A stretch of DNA of 64,000 nt from Streptomyces sp. 1-11 (GCF_007176755.1 NZ_BJTV01000010.1:1-64000); one strand, 5' to 3'; shown: positions 32,905-41,894, counted from the stretch's first letter. The notes: generated by a model from the letters alone, not told the origin. A program made the numbers and translations.

Positions 32905-33653
32905 CGGGGGGTCGCCCCTTTCTGCTCTGCGGTCCTCGCCCCGCCCAGGTGGGCGAGGCAGAAGCCGGGTTCGGCGAAGGGTTCCAGGCCGATGGCGGTC
33001 AGCGGCGCGCCGAGCCCGCTCAACGCGCCCTGCATCAGGCCGAGATGGAGCGGGCACACCAAGCGGCCGTACTCCTCGGCGAGTTCCAGGAAGGGACAGT
33101 GCTCCAGCCGGATCCGGGCCGGTGGCCCGCCCGGCCCGGACACACCCTCCGGCCGCGGGGCGAAGCCCATGTCGTCCAGCAGGCCGACGAGCCGGGCGGC
33201 CGCGCGCTCGGCGGTCGGCGGCTCGGGGGTCGGCGGCGTCGGCGACTCGGAGATCGGCCGCGTCGGCGGCTCGGGGGTCGGCGGAGTCGGCGGCTCATCC
33301 ACCAGGAGGCGGCCCCAGGCCCGGCCGGTCTCCTCCGCTTCCGCGCGCGCCTCGGCGGGATCGGCGGACGCCCAGCGGCTGAGCAGCATCCTCGCCAGCA
33401 GCGGGTAGCCGCGCGCGCCGCCGCGGTCCATACCGGGCCGCGCGCGGTAGGCGGTGCGGGGGCGGCCCGGACCCGAGGGGGCCTCGGCGCCGCTCTCCAC
33501 CAGGCCCTCGGCCATCAGCGCGTCCAGATGGAACCGTACGGTGTTGGGGTGGACGCCCATCCGCTCGGCCACCGCCGCGACCCCGAGCGGCGCCGGGGCG
33601 GCCCGCAGCACGTCCAGCACCTCCCGGCGGCGCGGGTTCCGCCGTGCGGCCAA
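32901..33653 (-). CDS. ArsR/SufR-like winged-helix regulator with Cys cluster and Pro-Thr insertion
   Basis: This 250-residue protein begins with a TTG at 33651-33653. The winged helix is REVLDVLRAAPAPLGVAAVA, then GVHPNTVRFHLDALMAEGLV. The C-terminal domain has LEHCPFLELAEEYGRLVCPL with C186 and C200, plus C232 in GFCLAHLGG. Similar cysteines hold an Fe-S cluster in SufR-type regulators. Residues 119-147 are a Pro-Thr-Glu insertion made of two near-identical PPTPPTPEPPT blocks, which looks like a recent repeat expansion. Upstream in-frame starts are absent, so the TTG is accepted. Confidence 0.8.
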   Translation of the reverse strand: MAARRNPRRREVLDVLRAAPAPLGVAAVAERMGVHPNTVRFHLDALMAEGLVESGAEAPSGPGRPRTAYRARPGMDRGGARGYPLLARMLLSRWASADPAEARAEAEETGRAWGRLLVDEPPTPPTPEPPTRPISESPTPPTPEPPTAERAAARLVGLLDDMGFAPRPEGVSGPGGPPARIRLEHCPFLELAEEYGRLVCPLHLGLMQGALSGLGAPLTAIGLEPFAEPGFCLAHLGGARTAEQKGATPR

Positions 33654-33749
33654 GGCCGGTCACCCACTTCCACCTGCGCGTATTTTTCACGAAACCCGTG
33701 TGGAGTAATTGTAGGGTGGCCGTCCGAGCCGAGACAGCGAGGGGTGCGC

Positions 33750-34169
33750 ATGACGTCGTCGTCCGAGACCGGGGCCGGTTCCGGCCGGGGCACGGGGCCG
33801 GAACCGCGGGTCCTGGGCGACGCCCGTGCCCTGGCCGCCGATCCTCCGCTCCCGTCGGGCGTGCTGTGGAAGCTGGCCGAGGGCGGGCGCCAGCTCGACG
33901 CCAATCTCGTCCGGCTCGCCCCGGGCGCGCGCATCGACACGCACACCGAGCCGAACCTGGACGTGCTGGTCCTGGTCGTCTCCGGGAACGGCGTACTCGG
34001 CAAGGGCGCCCGCGACGAGGCCGAGCCGCTCACCGAGGGCGCGCTGTTGTGGCTGCCGCACGGCTCCACGCGCAGCGTCACCGCCGGTGCCGCCGGCCTC
34101 GCCTACCTGACCGTGCACCGCCGCCGCCCCGGCATGCAGATCCGGTCGCACGGCGGTGCCCCGGCGTGA
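33750..34169 (+). CDS. Cupin-fold small protein
   Basis: This 139-residue protein has a cupin barrel: LDANLVRLAPGARIDTHTEP, then NLDVLVLVVSGNGVLG and GALLWLPHGSTRSVTAGAAG. The motif-1 His pair is only partly present (DTHTEPNLD), so metal binding is uncertain. GAGGGG precedes the ATG. It is divergent from the SufR-like regulator and could be its target. Confidence 0.82.
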   Translation: MTSSSETGAGSGRGTGPEPRVLGDARALAADPPLPSGVLWKLAEGGRQLDANLVRLAPGARIDTHTEPNLDVLVLVVSGNGVLGKGARDEAEPLTEGALLWLPHGSTRSVTAGAAGLAYLTVHRRRPGMQIRSHGGAPA

Positions 34170-34323
34170 CGCGCGGGCGCCGGGCGCGGGCCTTCGCCTC
34201 GGCCGCCCCGGCGCCGGCCGGCAACTCCGCGGAAGCGGCCCCCCGTTCACCGCGGCCGGACGCCCGCCCGGCGAGCACCCCCGCGCTCCCGGCGTGCCCA
34301 CGTCAGGCCCTAGGGTGCTGTCC

Positions 34324-34770
34324 GTGAGCACGCCTACCGATGAGAACGTCCCGGGCCGCTTCGGCCCCCACGCCACCACCGAGGCCGACCCGCGCGGGGT
34401 CGGCCGGGTGCGTACCGAGTACTCCCCCGCCCACGACGGCGACCCCGACCCGGGCGAGATCGTGTGGACCTGGGTGCCGTTCGAGGAGAACGACGGCCGC
34501 GGCAAGGACCGGCCGGTGCTGGTGGTCGCCCGGGAGGCGACGGGCACCGTCCTCGCCGTCCAGCTCTCCAGCAAGCGGCACGACGGCGACCGGGAGTGGG
34601 TGGCGATCGGCAGCGGCCCCTGGGACCGGTCGGGCCGCGACTCGTGGGTGGACGTGGACCGCGTGCTGAGGCTCCACGACGACGGCATGCGCCGGGAGGC
34701 GTGCGCGCTGGACCGGATGCGCTTCAGCCTGGTCAGGCAGCGGCTGCACGAGCGGTACGGCTGGACCTGA
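34324..34770 (+). CDS. MazF/PemK-family protein (type II toxin-like)
   Basis: This 148-residue protein has the PemK-like core PGEIVWTWVPFEENDGRGKD, then RPVLVVAREATGTVLAVQLS and WVDVDRVLRLHDDGMRREA. MazF toxins are mRNA endoribonucleases. The N-terminal 45 residues are an extra polar extension. No antitoxin frame lies next to it, so it may be an orphan or a non-toxic homologue. TAGGGT at 34311-34316 with seven bases to the GTG suggests leaderless expression. Confidence 0.8.
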   Translation: MSTPTDENVPGRFGPHATTEADPRGVGRVRTEYSPAHDGDPDPGEIVWTWVPFEENDGRGKDRPVLVVAREATGTVLAVQLSSKRHDGDREWVAIGSGPWDRSGRDSWVDVDRVLRLHDDGMRREACALDRMRFSLVRQRLHERYGWT

Positions 34771-34774
34771 CGGG

Positions 34775-34949
34775 CTCCGGCCGGCGGTCCGTTGGCTCTG
34801 GCCGGTGGTCCGACGCCTCCGGCCGGCGGTCCGTTGGCTCTGGCCGGTGAAGCGGCCCCCTGGCCGGTGGCACGACGACCGGCGGCCGGTGGCACGACAG
34901 CCGGCGGCCGGTGGCACGACGACCCCTGGCCGGTGGCACTCCGACCGAT
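34775..34949. repeat. Intergenic repeats: two 33-bp copies then four tandem 22-bp units
   Basis: A 33-bp block starting CTCCGGCCGGCGGTCCG occurs at 34775-34807 and 34817-34849. Four 22-bp units, each beginning GGCCGGTGGCAC, then start at 34862, 34884, 34906 and 34928. Units 1 and 2 are the most alike and unit 4 is degenerate. The region lies between the convergent MazF-like and PARG-like genes and is non-coding. Confidence 0.9.
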
Positions 34950-35009
34950 GAAGCACCCCGGCCGGCGAACGCGACTGTCCCGGGCCGGCTCCCGCCGCCC
35001 GCCGGCCCG

Positions 35010-35837
35010 TCAGCCCGTGACCGCGCCCTGCGGGAAGGAGCGCGCGAAGGCCTCTCGGACCGTCGCCCCCGGCGTGCGGTCCAGGACGCCGAACACCACA
35101 TGCTCGAACGTCCGCGCGAACCGCCCCCCGGGTCCGAGCAGCGTCCGGAAGGCCCCGGCGACCTGCGCCGGGTCGTTCTGGAACACGCCGCAGCCCCAGG
35201 CCCCGAGCACCAGTTGCCGGTAACCGTGCGCGGCGGCGGTCTCCAGGACCCGCTCGGCACGCCGGGCGAGGGCGGCCGGCAGGTCGCCGGCCCGCTCGGG
35301 GGCCGTACGCCGTACGACGCCCGCGTTCGGCGCCGCCGCGGTGAGGAACCCCGCCAGGTACGGCCGGTCGAGCAGGGCGCCCCGGTCGTCGCGGAACACC
35401 GGCACGGCCGGGGAGTGAATCACCCGATCGGTGTAGAACGGGTCACGGTGTGCGCGGTGGTGGTCGTAGAAGGCGCGGGCCTGGAGCAGGCAGGTGTACA
35501 GCGCCGAGGCGCGGCACAGGGCCTCCTCCTGGGCCTGGGCGCCGTTGAGGTAGCCGCCGCCGGGATTCCGGGCCGAGGCGAAGTTCAGGACGGCGACCGG
35601 CGCGCCGGCCAGCCGGCGCGCGGCCTCGGCGCTGCTCTCGCCGGTGACCTCGAAGACGGGCTCGGCGTCCGGGGCCTGCGGCACCGGTACCGGCTCGGGG
35701 CCGTACAGCCGGGTGCCCGCCCGGGCCGCCTCGACGGCGGCCGCGAGCGGCACTTCCCCTCCGCCGGGCGCGCGGTAGGCGCCGGCCGCCACGATCCGCT
35801 CGGTCTCAGCGGCCACACCGCGCAGGCGCGCGCTCAT
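35010..35837 (-). CDS. Bacterial PARG-like (TIGR02452-type) ADP-ribose hydrolase family protein
   Basis: This 275-residue macrodomain-related protein has the poly(ADP-ribose) glycohydrolase signature: NPGGGYLNGAQAQEEALCRA, with GGG followed by the QEE catalytic pair. Other family motifs are LLQARAFYDHHRA, VIHSPAVPVFRDD, LVLGAWGCGVFQNDP and FARTFEHVVFGVLD. It would remove ADP-ribose from proteins or nucleic acids. It is divergent from egtA, with 275 bases between the starts. The ATG at 35835-35837 follows GGGGGTGG. Confidence 0.9.
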   Translation of the reverse strand: MSARLRGVAAETERIVAAGAYRAPGGGEVPLAAAVEAARAGTRLYGPEPVPVPQAPDAEPVFEVTGESSAEAARRLAGAPVAVLNFASARNPGGGYLNGAQAQEEALCRASALYTCLLQARAFYDHHRAHRDPFYTDRVIHSPAVPVFRDDRGALLDRPYLAGFLTAAAPNAGVVRRTAPERAGDLPAALARRAERVLETAAAHGYRQLVLGAWGCGVFQNDPAQVAGAFRTLLGPGGRFARTFEHVVFGVLDRTPGATVREAFARSFPQGAVTG

Positions 35838-36112
35838 GGCGCCACCCCCGTGGGCGCCGCGACCGCCGCCCGCGCGGTCTCCCCCGTCGTGCTCATGCAC
35901 GCATCCTGGGTGATGCTGGTACGCGGTGCAACGGAGTTTCCCGGGTACCGGAACGGCCGGGGGACGCACAGGGAAACGGAGGTGACCGGTCCGGAACGTC
36001 CCGATGGGCACCCTTGTGCGAATCGGCTCGAGGGTCTTGGGTGGACGGGTGCCAGTCCGGGCCCGGCGCGGGCCGGACCGGTGGCATGGTGGAATCTCAG
36101 GAGGATCCCGAC

Positions 36113-37429
36113 ATGTCCGATTCGAAGAGCGATTGCGGCGACTGTACGGAGCGCCGCGACGCCGTCACCGAAGCCGAGGTGGAAGCCCTGGTCAGGGGCA
36201 TCTGCTTCAAGACCGGGCCGCCACGGACCCTCGGGGTCGAAGTGGAATGGCTCGTCCACGAGCTGCGGCAGCCGCAGCTCCCGGTCACACCCGAACGACT
36301 CGAAGCGGCCTACGCCACCCTGCGGAACGTGCCGCTGCGTTCGCCCCTGACGATCGAGCCCGGCGGCCAGCTCGAACTGAGTTCGCCGCCCGCCGCCTCC
36401 CTGATGGAGTGCGTCGACCTCGTCTCCGCCGATCTGCGGACCGTACGCGCCGTCCTCGCCAAGGACGGACTCGGCCTCCTCGGCGTCGGCCACGACCCCT
36501 GGCGCGAGCCCCGCCGGTTCCTGCGCGAACCGCGCTACGACGCCATGGAGGCCTGTCTCGACCGCACCGGCCCGGCCGGCCGGCACATGATGTGCGCCTC
36601 GGCCTCCGTCCAGGTGTGCGTGGACGCCGGACACGAGGAGCCCGGTGTCCTGGGCCTGGAACAGCGCTGGTGGCTGGCCCACCAGCTCGGCGCGGTCCTG
36701 GTGGCCGCGTTCGCCAACTCCCCGCTGGTCGGGCGGCGGCCCACCGGCTGGCGCTCCACCCGGCAACTGCACTGGACGGAGATCGGCGCCGGCCGCGCGG
36801 GCGCTCCCCCGCCGGACGGGGCGCCGAGGGCCGCCTGGGCCCGGCACGTGCTGGACTCCCCGGTGATGTGCGTCCGCCGCGACAGCGGCCCGTGGACCGT
36901 GCCGGAGGGCCTCACCTTCCGCGAGTGGACCCGCTCGCACGCCCCGAGGCCGCCCACCCGGGCGGATCTCGACTACCACCTGACCACCCTGTTCCCGCCG
37001 GTCCGGCCACGCGGCCACCTGGAGCTGCGCATGATCGACGCGCAGCCCGGCGACGACGGCTGGATCGTGCCGCTGGCGGTGACCGCGGCGCTGTTCGACG
37101 ACCCGGAGGCCGCCGAGGCCGCGCACCAGGCGGTCAAGCCGCTGGCCGAACGGGCCATGAACCTGCCCGCGCCGCACAATCCGCTGTGGCTCGACGCGGC
37201 CCGGCACGGCCTCACCGACCCGGAGCTGCACGAGGCCGCCGTGACCTGTTTCTCGGCGGCGATCCTGGCGCTGCCCCGGCTCGGCGCCACGCCGGCGGTC
37301 GTCGACGCCGTCGCCGCGTACCTGGACCGCCATGTCGCGCGGGGCCGCTGCCCGGCCGACGACCTGCTGGACAGCCTGTGCGGCGCCGACCGCCGCGCGG
37401 CCCACGGGAGGAAGGACATCCGCACATGA
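36113..37429 (+). CDS. egtA: Ergothioneine biosynthesis glutamate-cysteine ligase EgtA
   Basis: This 438-residue GCS2-type ligase starts MSDSKSDCGDCTERRDAVTE after AGGAGG. Family motifs are GPPRTLGVEVEWLVHELRQP, IEPGGQLELSSPPAASLMEC, MCASASVQVCVDAG, ANSPLVGRRPTGWRSTRQLH and HLELRMIDAQPGDDGWIVPL. It makes gamma-glutamylcysteine, the sulfur donor for EgtB. The stop overlaps egtB in ATGA. Confidence 0.95.
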   Translation: MSDSKSDCGDCTERRDAVTEAEVEALVRGICFKTGPPRTLGVEVEWLVHELRQPQLPVTPERLEAAYATLRNVPLRSPLTIEPGGQLELSSPPAASLMECVDLVSADLRTVRAVLAKDGLGLLGVGHDPWREPRRFLREPRYDAMEACLDRTGPAGRHMMCASASVQVCVDAGHEEPGVLGLEQRWWLAHQLGAVLVAAFANSPLVGRRPTGWRSTRQLHWTEIGAGRAGAPPPDGAPRAAWARHVLDSPVMCVRRDSGPWTVPEGLTFREWTRSHAPRPPTRADLDYHLTTLFPPVRPRGHLELRMIDAQPGDDGWIVPLAVTAALFDDPEAAEAAHQAVKPLAERAMNLPAPHNPLWLDAARHGLTDPELHEAAVTCFSAAILALPRLGATPAVVDAVAAYLDRHVARGRCPADDLLDSLCGADRRAAHGRKDIRT

Positions 37430-38763
37430 CCGCCCCCGAGACCGAGGCGACGACGACCGAGGCGGACACCGAGGCGCTGCGCGAGCGCGCGGCCGCGTCG
37501 CTGACCGCCGCCCGCGCCCGCACCAAGCTGCTGACCGACTGCGTGGAGGACCCGGACCTCACCGCCCAGCACTCGCCGCTGATGTCCCCGCTGGTGTGGG
37601 ACCTCGCCCACATCGGCAACCAGGAGGAGCTGTGGCTGCTGCGGGCGGTCGGCGGCCGGGAGGCGCTGCGGCCCGAGATAGACGGCCTGTACGACGCCTT
37701 CGAGCACTCGCGCGCCGAACGCCCCTCGCTGCCACTGCTGCCGCCCGCCGAGGCCCGCGGCTACGCCTCCGAGGTGCGCGGCCGGGCCCTGGACCTGCTG
37801 CAGGCCGCGGACTTCCACGGCAGCCGGCTGACCGAGGCCGGCTTCGCCTTCGGCATGATCGCGCAGCACGAACAGCAGCACGACGAGACGATGCTGATCA
37901 CTCATCAACTCCGCACCGGACCGCCGGTCCTCACCGCGCCCGATCCCGCCCCGGCCCCGCTGCTCACCGGCCCGGCCGAAGTCCTGCTCCCCGGCGGCCC
38001 GTTCACCATGGGGACGTCCGCCGAGCCGTGGGCGCTGGACAACGAGCGCCCGGCGCACCCGGTGGACGTGGCGCCGTTCTGGATCGACACGACCCCGGTG
38101 ACGAACGCCGCGTACCAGGCGTTCATCGAGGACGGCGGTTACGGCACCGAGCGCTGGTGGACCCCCGAGGGCTGGGCGCACGTCCGGCAGCACGGCCTCA
38201 CCGCCCCGCTGTTCTGGCGGCGGGACGGCGGTCAGTGGCTCCGGCGGCGCTTCGGCGTCACCGAGGCGGTGCCGGCCGACGAGCCGGTGCTGCACGTGTG
38301 CTGGTACGAGGCGGACGCCTACGCCCGCTGGGCCGGGCGCCGGCTGCCGACCGAGGCGGAGTGGGAGAAGGCCGCCCGCTTCGACCCGGCCACCGGACGC
38401 TCCCGGCGCTACCCGTGGGGCGACGCCGACCCGGCCCCCGAGCACGCGAACCTGGGCCAGCGCCATCTGCGGCCCGCCCCCGCCGGGAGCTACCCGGACG
38501 GCGAGTCCCCGCTCGGCGTACGGCAGTTGATCGGTGACGTGTGGGAGTGGACGGCGAGCGACTTCCTGCCGTACCCGGGGTTCACGGCGTTCCCGTACAA
38601 GGAGTACTCGCAGGTGTTCTTCGGCCCCGAGTACAAGGTGCTGCGCGGCGGTTCGTTCGCCGTGGACCAGGTTGCCTGCCGGGGCACCTTCCGCAACTGG
38701 GACTACCCCGTCCGGCGGCAGATCTTCTCCGGGTTCCGCACCGCTCGCACGGAGGCCGTCTGA
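37426..38763 (+). CDS. egtB: Ergothioneine sulfoxide synthase EgtB
   Basis: The 445-residue protein has an N-terminal DinB-like domain with iron ligands in WDLAHIGNQEELWLL and in MIAQHEQQHDETMLIT (H-x3-H-x-E). The C-terminal FGE-sulfatase domain has GGPFTMGTS, DTTPVTNAAYQAF, RLPTEAEWEKAARFDP and VLRGGSFAVDQVACRGTFRN. It joins gamma-glutamylcysteine to hercynine using oxygen and non-heme iron. It is second in the tightly coupled egtABCD operon. Confidence 0.96.
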   Translation: MTAPETEATTTEADTEALRERAAASLTAARARTKLLTDCVEDPDLTAQHSPLMSPLVWDLAHIGNQEELWLLRAVGGREALRPEIDGLYDAFEHSRAERPSLPLLPPAEARGYASEVRGRALDLLQAADFHGSRLTEAGFAFGMIAQHEQQHDETMLITHQLRTGPPVLTAPDPAPAPLLTGPAEVLLPGGPFTMGTSAEPWALDNERPAHPVDVAPFWIDTTPVTNAAYQAFIEDGGYGTERWWTPEGWAHVRQHGLTAPLFWRRDGGQWLRRRFGVTEAVPADEPVLHVCWYEADAYARWAGRRLPTEAEWEKAARFDPATGRSRRYPWGDADPAPEHANLGQRHLRPAPAGSYPDGESPLGVRQLIGDVWEWTASDFLPYPGFTAFPYKEYSQVFFGPEYKVLRGGSFAVDQVACRGTFRNWDYPVRRQIFSGFRTARTEAV

Positions 38764-39578
38764 TGTGCCGTCACCTGGCCTACCTGGGGCCGGAGCAGCC
38801 GCTCGGCCGGCTCCTCGTAGAGCCCCCGCACAGCCTGTACCGGCAGTCGTGGGAGCCCCGCCGGCAGCGGTACGGGACGGTCAACGCCGACGGGTTCGGG
38901 GTGGGCTGGTACGCCCCGGACGATCCCGTGCCGGCCCGCTACCGGCGGGCCGGCCCGATCTGGGCCGACCTGTCCTTCGCCGACCTGGCCCGGGTGGTGC
39001 GCTCCGGCGCCGTGCTCGCCGCGGTGCGCGACGCCACCCTCGCGGGCGCGGACGCCGAGGCGGCGGCCGCGCCGTTCGCCGCCGGACGCTGGCTGTTCAG
39101 CCACAACGGCGCGATCGCCGGCTGGCCGGACACGGCGGCGCACCTGGTGTCCGGGCTGCCCCCGGTCGAGCTGCTGTCGCTGCAGGCGCGCACCGACTCG
39201 GCGTTCGTCTGGGCGCTGGTGCTGCACCGGCTGCGCGCCGGCGACGACCCTGCCGAGGCCCTCGGCGGCACCGTCCGCCGGTTCGCCGCCGCGGCCCCCG
39301 CGTCCCGCCTGAACCTGCTGCTCACCGACGGCCGGACCATCGCCGCCACCGCCTGGGGCGACAGCCTCTGGTACCGCGCCGAGCCCGGCCGGGGCACGGT
39401 CGTCGCCTCCGAGCCGTACGACGACGACCCGCTCTGGCAGGAGGCACCCGACCGCACCGTGCTCACCGCGAGCAGCGCCGGAGCAGTCCTCACCCCACTC
39501 GAGGAGCCGGCGCCCTCCCCCACTCCCGGCTCGGTCCGGGCGGGGAAACCCCCATCCCAGAAGGAGCCCTGCCGTTGA
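38763..39578 (+). CDS. egtC: Ergothioneine biosynthesis amidohydrolase EgtC
   Basis: This 271-residue class II glutamine-amidotransferase-fold hydrolase has the N-terminal nucleophile Cys2 (MCRHLAYLGPEQPLG). Other motifs are NADGFGVGWYA, FSHNGAIAGWP and LLSLQARTDSAFVWALVLHR. It removes the gamma-glutamyl group from the EgtB product. The start shares one base with the egtB stop (TGATG), and the stop overlaps the egtD TTG. Confidence 0.95.
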   Translation: MCRHLAYLGPEQPLGRLLVEPPHSLYRQSWEPRRQRYGTVNADGFGVGWYAPDDPVPARYRRAGPIWADLSFADLARVVRSGAVLAAVRDATLAGADAEAAAAPFAAGRWLFSHNGAIAGWPDTAAHLVSGLPPVELLSLQARTDSAFVWALVLHRLRAGDDPAEALGGTVRRFAAAAPASRLNLLLTDGRTIAATAWGDSLWYRAEPGRGTVVASEPYDDDPLWQEAPDRTVLTASSAGAVLTPLEEPAPSPTPGSVRAGKPPSQKEPCR

Positions 39579-40537
39579 GTCCCCTGCACGTCACCCGCAC
39601 GCTCCCCGAGGACGCGACGGACGCCGCGCTGCGCGCCGACGTCCGCGACGGCCTCACCGCCGGCCCGAAGACGCTGCCGCCGAAGTGGTTCTACGACGCC
39701 CGGGGCAGCGACCTGTTCGAGCGGATCACCGAACTGCCCGAGTACTACCCCACCCGCGCCGAGCGGGAGATCCTCGTCGCGCGCGCCGGTGAGATCGCCG
39801 CCGCGAGCGGCGCCCGCACCCTGATCGAACTCGGCTCCGGCTCCTCGGAGAAGACCCGCCACCTCATCGACGCGCTCACCTCGCTGGCGGCGTACGTCCC
39901 GGTGGACGTCAGCGAGAGCGCCCTCACCCAGGCCGGGCGGGCGCTCATCGCGGAGCGGCCCGGTCTTGAGGTGCACGCGCTGATCGCGGACTTCACCGCC
40001 CCGCTGGCGCTGCCCCGGACGCCCGGCCCCCGGCTGGTGGCCTTCCTCGGGGGCACGATCGGCAACCTGCTGCCCGCCGAGCGGGCCGAGTTCCTCGCCC
40101 TCGTGCGCTCCCAGCTCGCCCCCGGCGACGGCCTGCTGCTCGGCACGGACCTGGTCAAGGACGAGGGGGTGCTGGTCCGGGCCTACGACGACGCGGCCGG
40201 GGTGACGGCCGCGTTCAACAAGAATGTCCTGGCGGTCGTCAACCGGGAACTGGGCGCCGACTTCGAGCCGGACGCCTTCGACCACGTGGCCCGGTGGGAC
40301 CCGGAGCGGGAGTGGATCGAGATGCGGCTGCGCGCGCGCACCGCGCAGACCGTCAAGGTGCCCGCGCTGGACCTGGCCGTGGACTTCGCGGCCGGCGAGG
40401 AGCTGCGCACCGAGGTGTCGGCGAAGTTCCGCAGGGACGGGATCGCCGCCGAACTGGCGGCGGCCGGCCTCGAACTGACCCACTGGTGGACGGATGCCGA
40501 GGACCGGTTCGCGCTGTCGTTGAGCGTGCTGCGCTGA
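39575..40537 (+). CDS. egtD: L-histidine N-alpha-methyltransferase EgtD
   Basis: This 320-residue SAM methyltransferase starts with TTG at 39575, with AAGGAG eight bases upstream, overlapping the egtC stop as TTGA. Signatures are LPPKWFYDARGSDLFERITE, LPEYYPTRAEREIL, LIELGSGSSEKTRHLIDAL (SAM loop), FLGGTIGNLLPAERAEFL and AAFNKNVLAVVNRELGADF. It trimethylates histidine to hercynine, the first step of the pathway. No egtE-like lyase gene follows. Confidence 0.96.
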   Translation: MSPLHVTRTLPEDATDAALRADVRDGLTAGPKTLPPKWFYDARGSDLFERITELPEYYPTRAEREILVARAGEIAAASGARTLIELGSGSSEKTRHLIDALTSLAAYVPVDVSESALTQAGRALIAERPGLEVHALIADFTAPLALPRTPGPRLVAFLGGTIGNLLPAERAEFLALVRSQLAPGDGLLLGTDLVKDEGVLVRAYDDAAGVTAAFNKNVLAVVNRELGADFEPDAFDHVARWDPEREWIEMRLRARTAQTVKVPALDLAVDFAAGEELRTEVSAKFRRDGIAAELAAAGLELTHWWTDAEDRFALSLSVLR

Positions 40538-40538
40538 G

Positions 40539-41795
40539 TCAGCCGAGGTTGTCGGCCAGGGCCTCGGTGATCCTGCGGTCGGCGCGGCGGGCCTCGCTCG
40601 CCGCGTCGGCCCCGCCGAGCACCCGGGTCATGTACCCCTTGATCGGGTTGTCGGCTTCGACCGCGGCCCACTGAGGGGTGTTGGGGGTCGCCCGGCCGTG
40701 CGCGGCGCCCGCCGCCATGGCGGCGACCCCCTCCTCCCCGGCCACCGCGGCCGCCAGGGTGGTCTTGTTGGGCACGTAGTTCATGGTGCGCGCGAGTTCG
40801 GTGTCCCACTTGGCGCCGGTGAGCGCTCCGACGACCGCCGTGGCGGCGAACTGGTCGCCGGTGTTGCGCGGTACGACGAGGTCGGAGCCGCCGGTGAAGA
40901 CGACGCCGGGCCGGGCCGCGGTCCTGCCGGGCACCGGGAAGAAGCCGAGCTTGCCCTTCAGGCCCGGGTTCTGCCGCACGATCGACTGGGCGAGTCCGGG
41001 CACCCCGATGATCTGGGCGACCTTGCCGCCCGCGAACACACCGGCCTGCGGCGGGTGTTCCTCGTCGGCGTCCACCGGACCCTCGCCCAGTGCCTGGAGC
41101 CGGCGGTAGAAGTCCATGCCGCGCAGCGCGGCGGGGGTGCTCAGGGTGCCCCGCCAGTCGTAGTCCTTCTTCTCGGCGAGTTCGCCGCCCTCGTCCCAGA
41201 TGAAGCCGGAGAGCGTGTACCAGTCCTGTCCTGCCAGGTATATGCCCTGGCTGCCCGCGGAGTTGAGCTTCCGGGTGTCGGCGAGCCAGGCGTCGCGGGT
41301 CTTCGGCGGGGCGGTGATGCCGGCCTCCTCGAAGAGGTCCTTGCGGTAGATGACCACCCGGTTGGCCGCGTACCAGGGCACGCCGTACTGGTTGTTGCCG
41401 TCCTTGCCGGGTTCGGCGAGGCCGGGCAGCCAGTGCTCCTTGCCCCAGTCCCGCATGGACTCAAGGGTCAGGTCGGCCAGCCGCCCGTCCTCGACGTACA
41501 GCGGGACCTGGGTGTTGCCCACCTCGATGACGTCGGGGCCGTCGCCCGTGTCGGCCTTCAGCGCCTTGCGGACCTTCTCCACGATGCCGGTCCACTCCTG
41601 GATGCGGATGTCGAGCCGCAGGTCGCCGTGGGTGCGTTCGAAGTCCTCGGTGAAGCGCCGCAGGAAGTCGTCGGAGGCGCTGTCCTTCATCAGCCACACG
41701 GTGACGGTCTGCCGGTCGTGCCCGCCGGGCAGGACGCCGCAGGCGCTGACGAGTGAGCCGGTGACACAGAGGAGGGCGAGCAGACGACGTCTCAC
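40539..41795 (-). CDS. Orphan ABC sugar-binding lipoprotein
   Basis: This 418-residue family 1 solute-binding protein starts with GTG at 41793-41795. The signal peptide is VRRRLLALLCVTGSLVSAC, with lipobox Cys19. Family features are GDGPDVIEVGNTQVPLYVED, GVPWYAANRVVIYRKDLFEE and VFTGGSDLVVPRN. The C-terminus ANTP-like segment reads PNTPQWAAVEADNPIKGYM. No permease or ATPase gene is adjacent, so it must serve a transporter encoded elsewhere. Its stop is one base from the convergent egtD stop. A DasR-like site upstream suggests an amino-sugar or chitin-derived ligand. Confidence 0.88.
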   Translation of the reverse strand: MRRRLLALLCVTGSLVSACGVLPGGHDRQTVTVWLMKDSASDDFLRRFTEDFERTHGDLRLDIRIQEWTGIVEKVRKALKADTGDGPDVIEVGNTQVPLYVEDGRLADLTLESMRDWGKEHWLPGLAEPGKDGNNQYGVPWYAANRVVIYRKDLFEEAGITAPPKTRDAWLADTRKLNSAGSQGIYLAGQDWYTLSGFIWDEGGELAEKKDYDWRGTLSTPAALRGMDFYRRLQALGEGPVDADEEHPPQAGVFAGGKVAQIIGVPGLAQSIVRQNPGLKGKLGFFPVPGRTAARPGVVFTGGSDLVVPRNTGDQFAATAVVGALTGAKWDTELARTMNYVPNKTTLAAAVAGEEGVAAMAAGAAHGRATPNTPQWAAVEADNPIKGYMTRVLGGADAASEARRADRRITEALADNLG

Positions 41796-41894
41796 GAGGG
41801 GTCCTGTTCTGTCTGGCCTGGGTGGTGCGGACAGGGGAGGGGGCCCGACATGGGGGGACGAACGCACGCGTTCGCACACGGGTGTGGAGGATTT

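Noticed and set aside
34862..34949. Possible CRISPR array
   Set aside because: The 22-bp units are directly adjacent, with no unique spacers between repeats and no cas genes.
36004..37425. N-terminal extension of EgtB
   Set aside because: The upstream part of the open frame is the out-of-frame shadow of egtA. The ATG at 37426 overlaps the egtA stop and starts the family domain.
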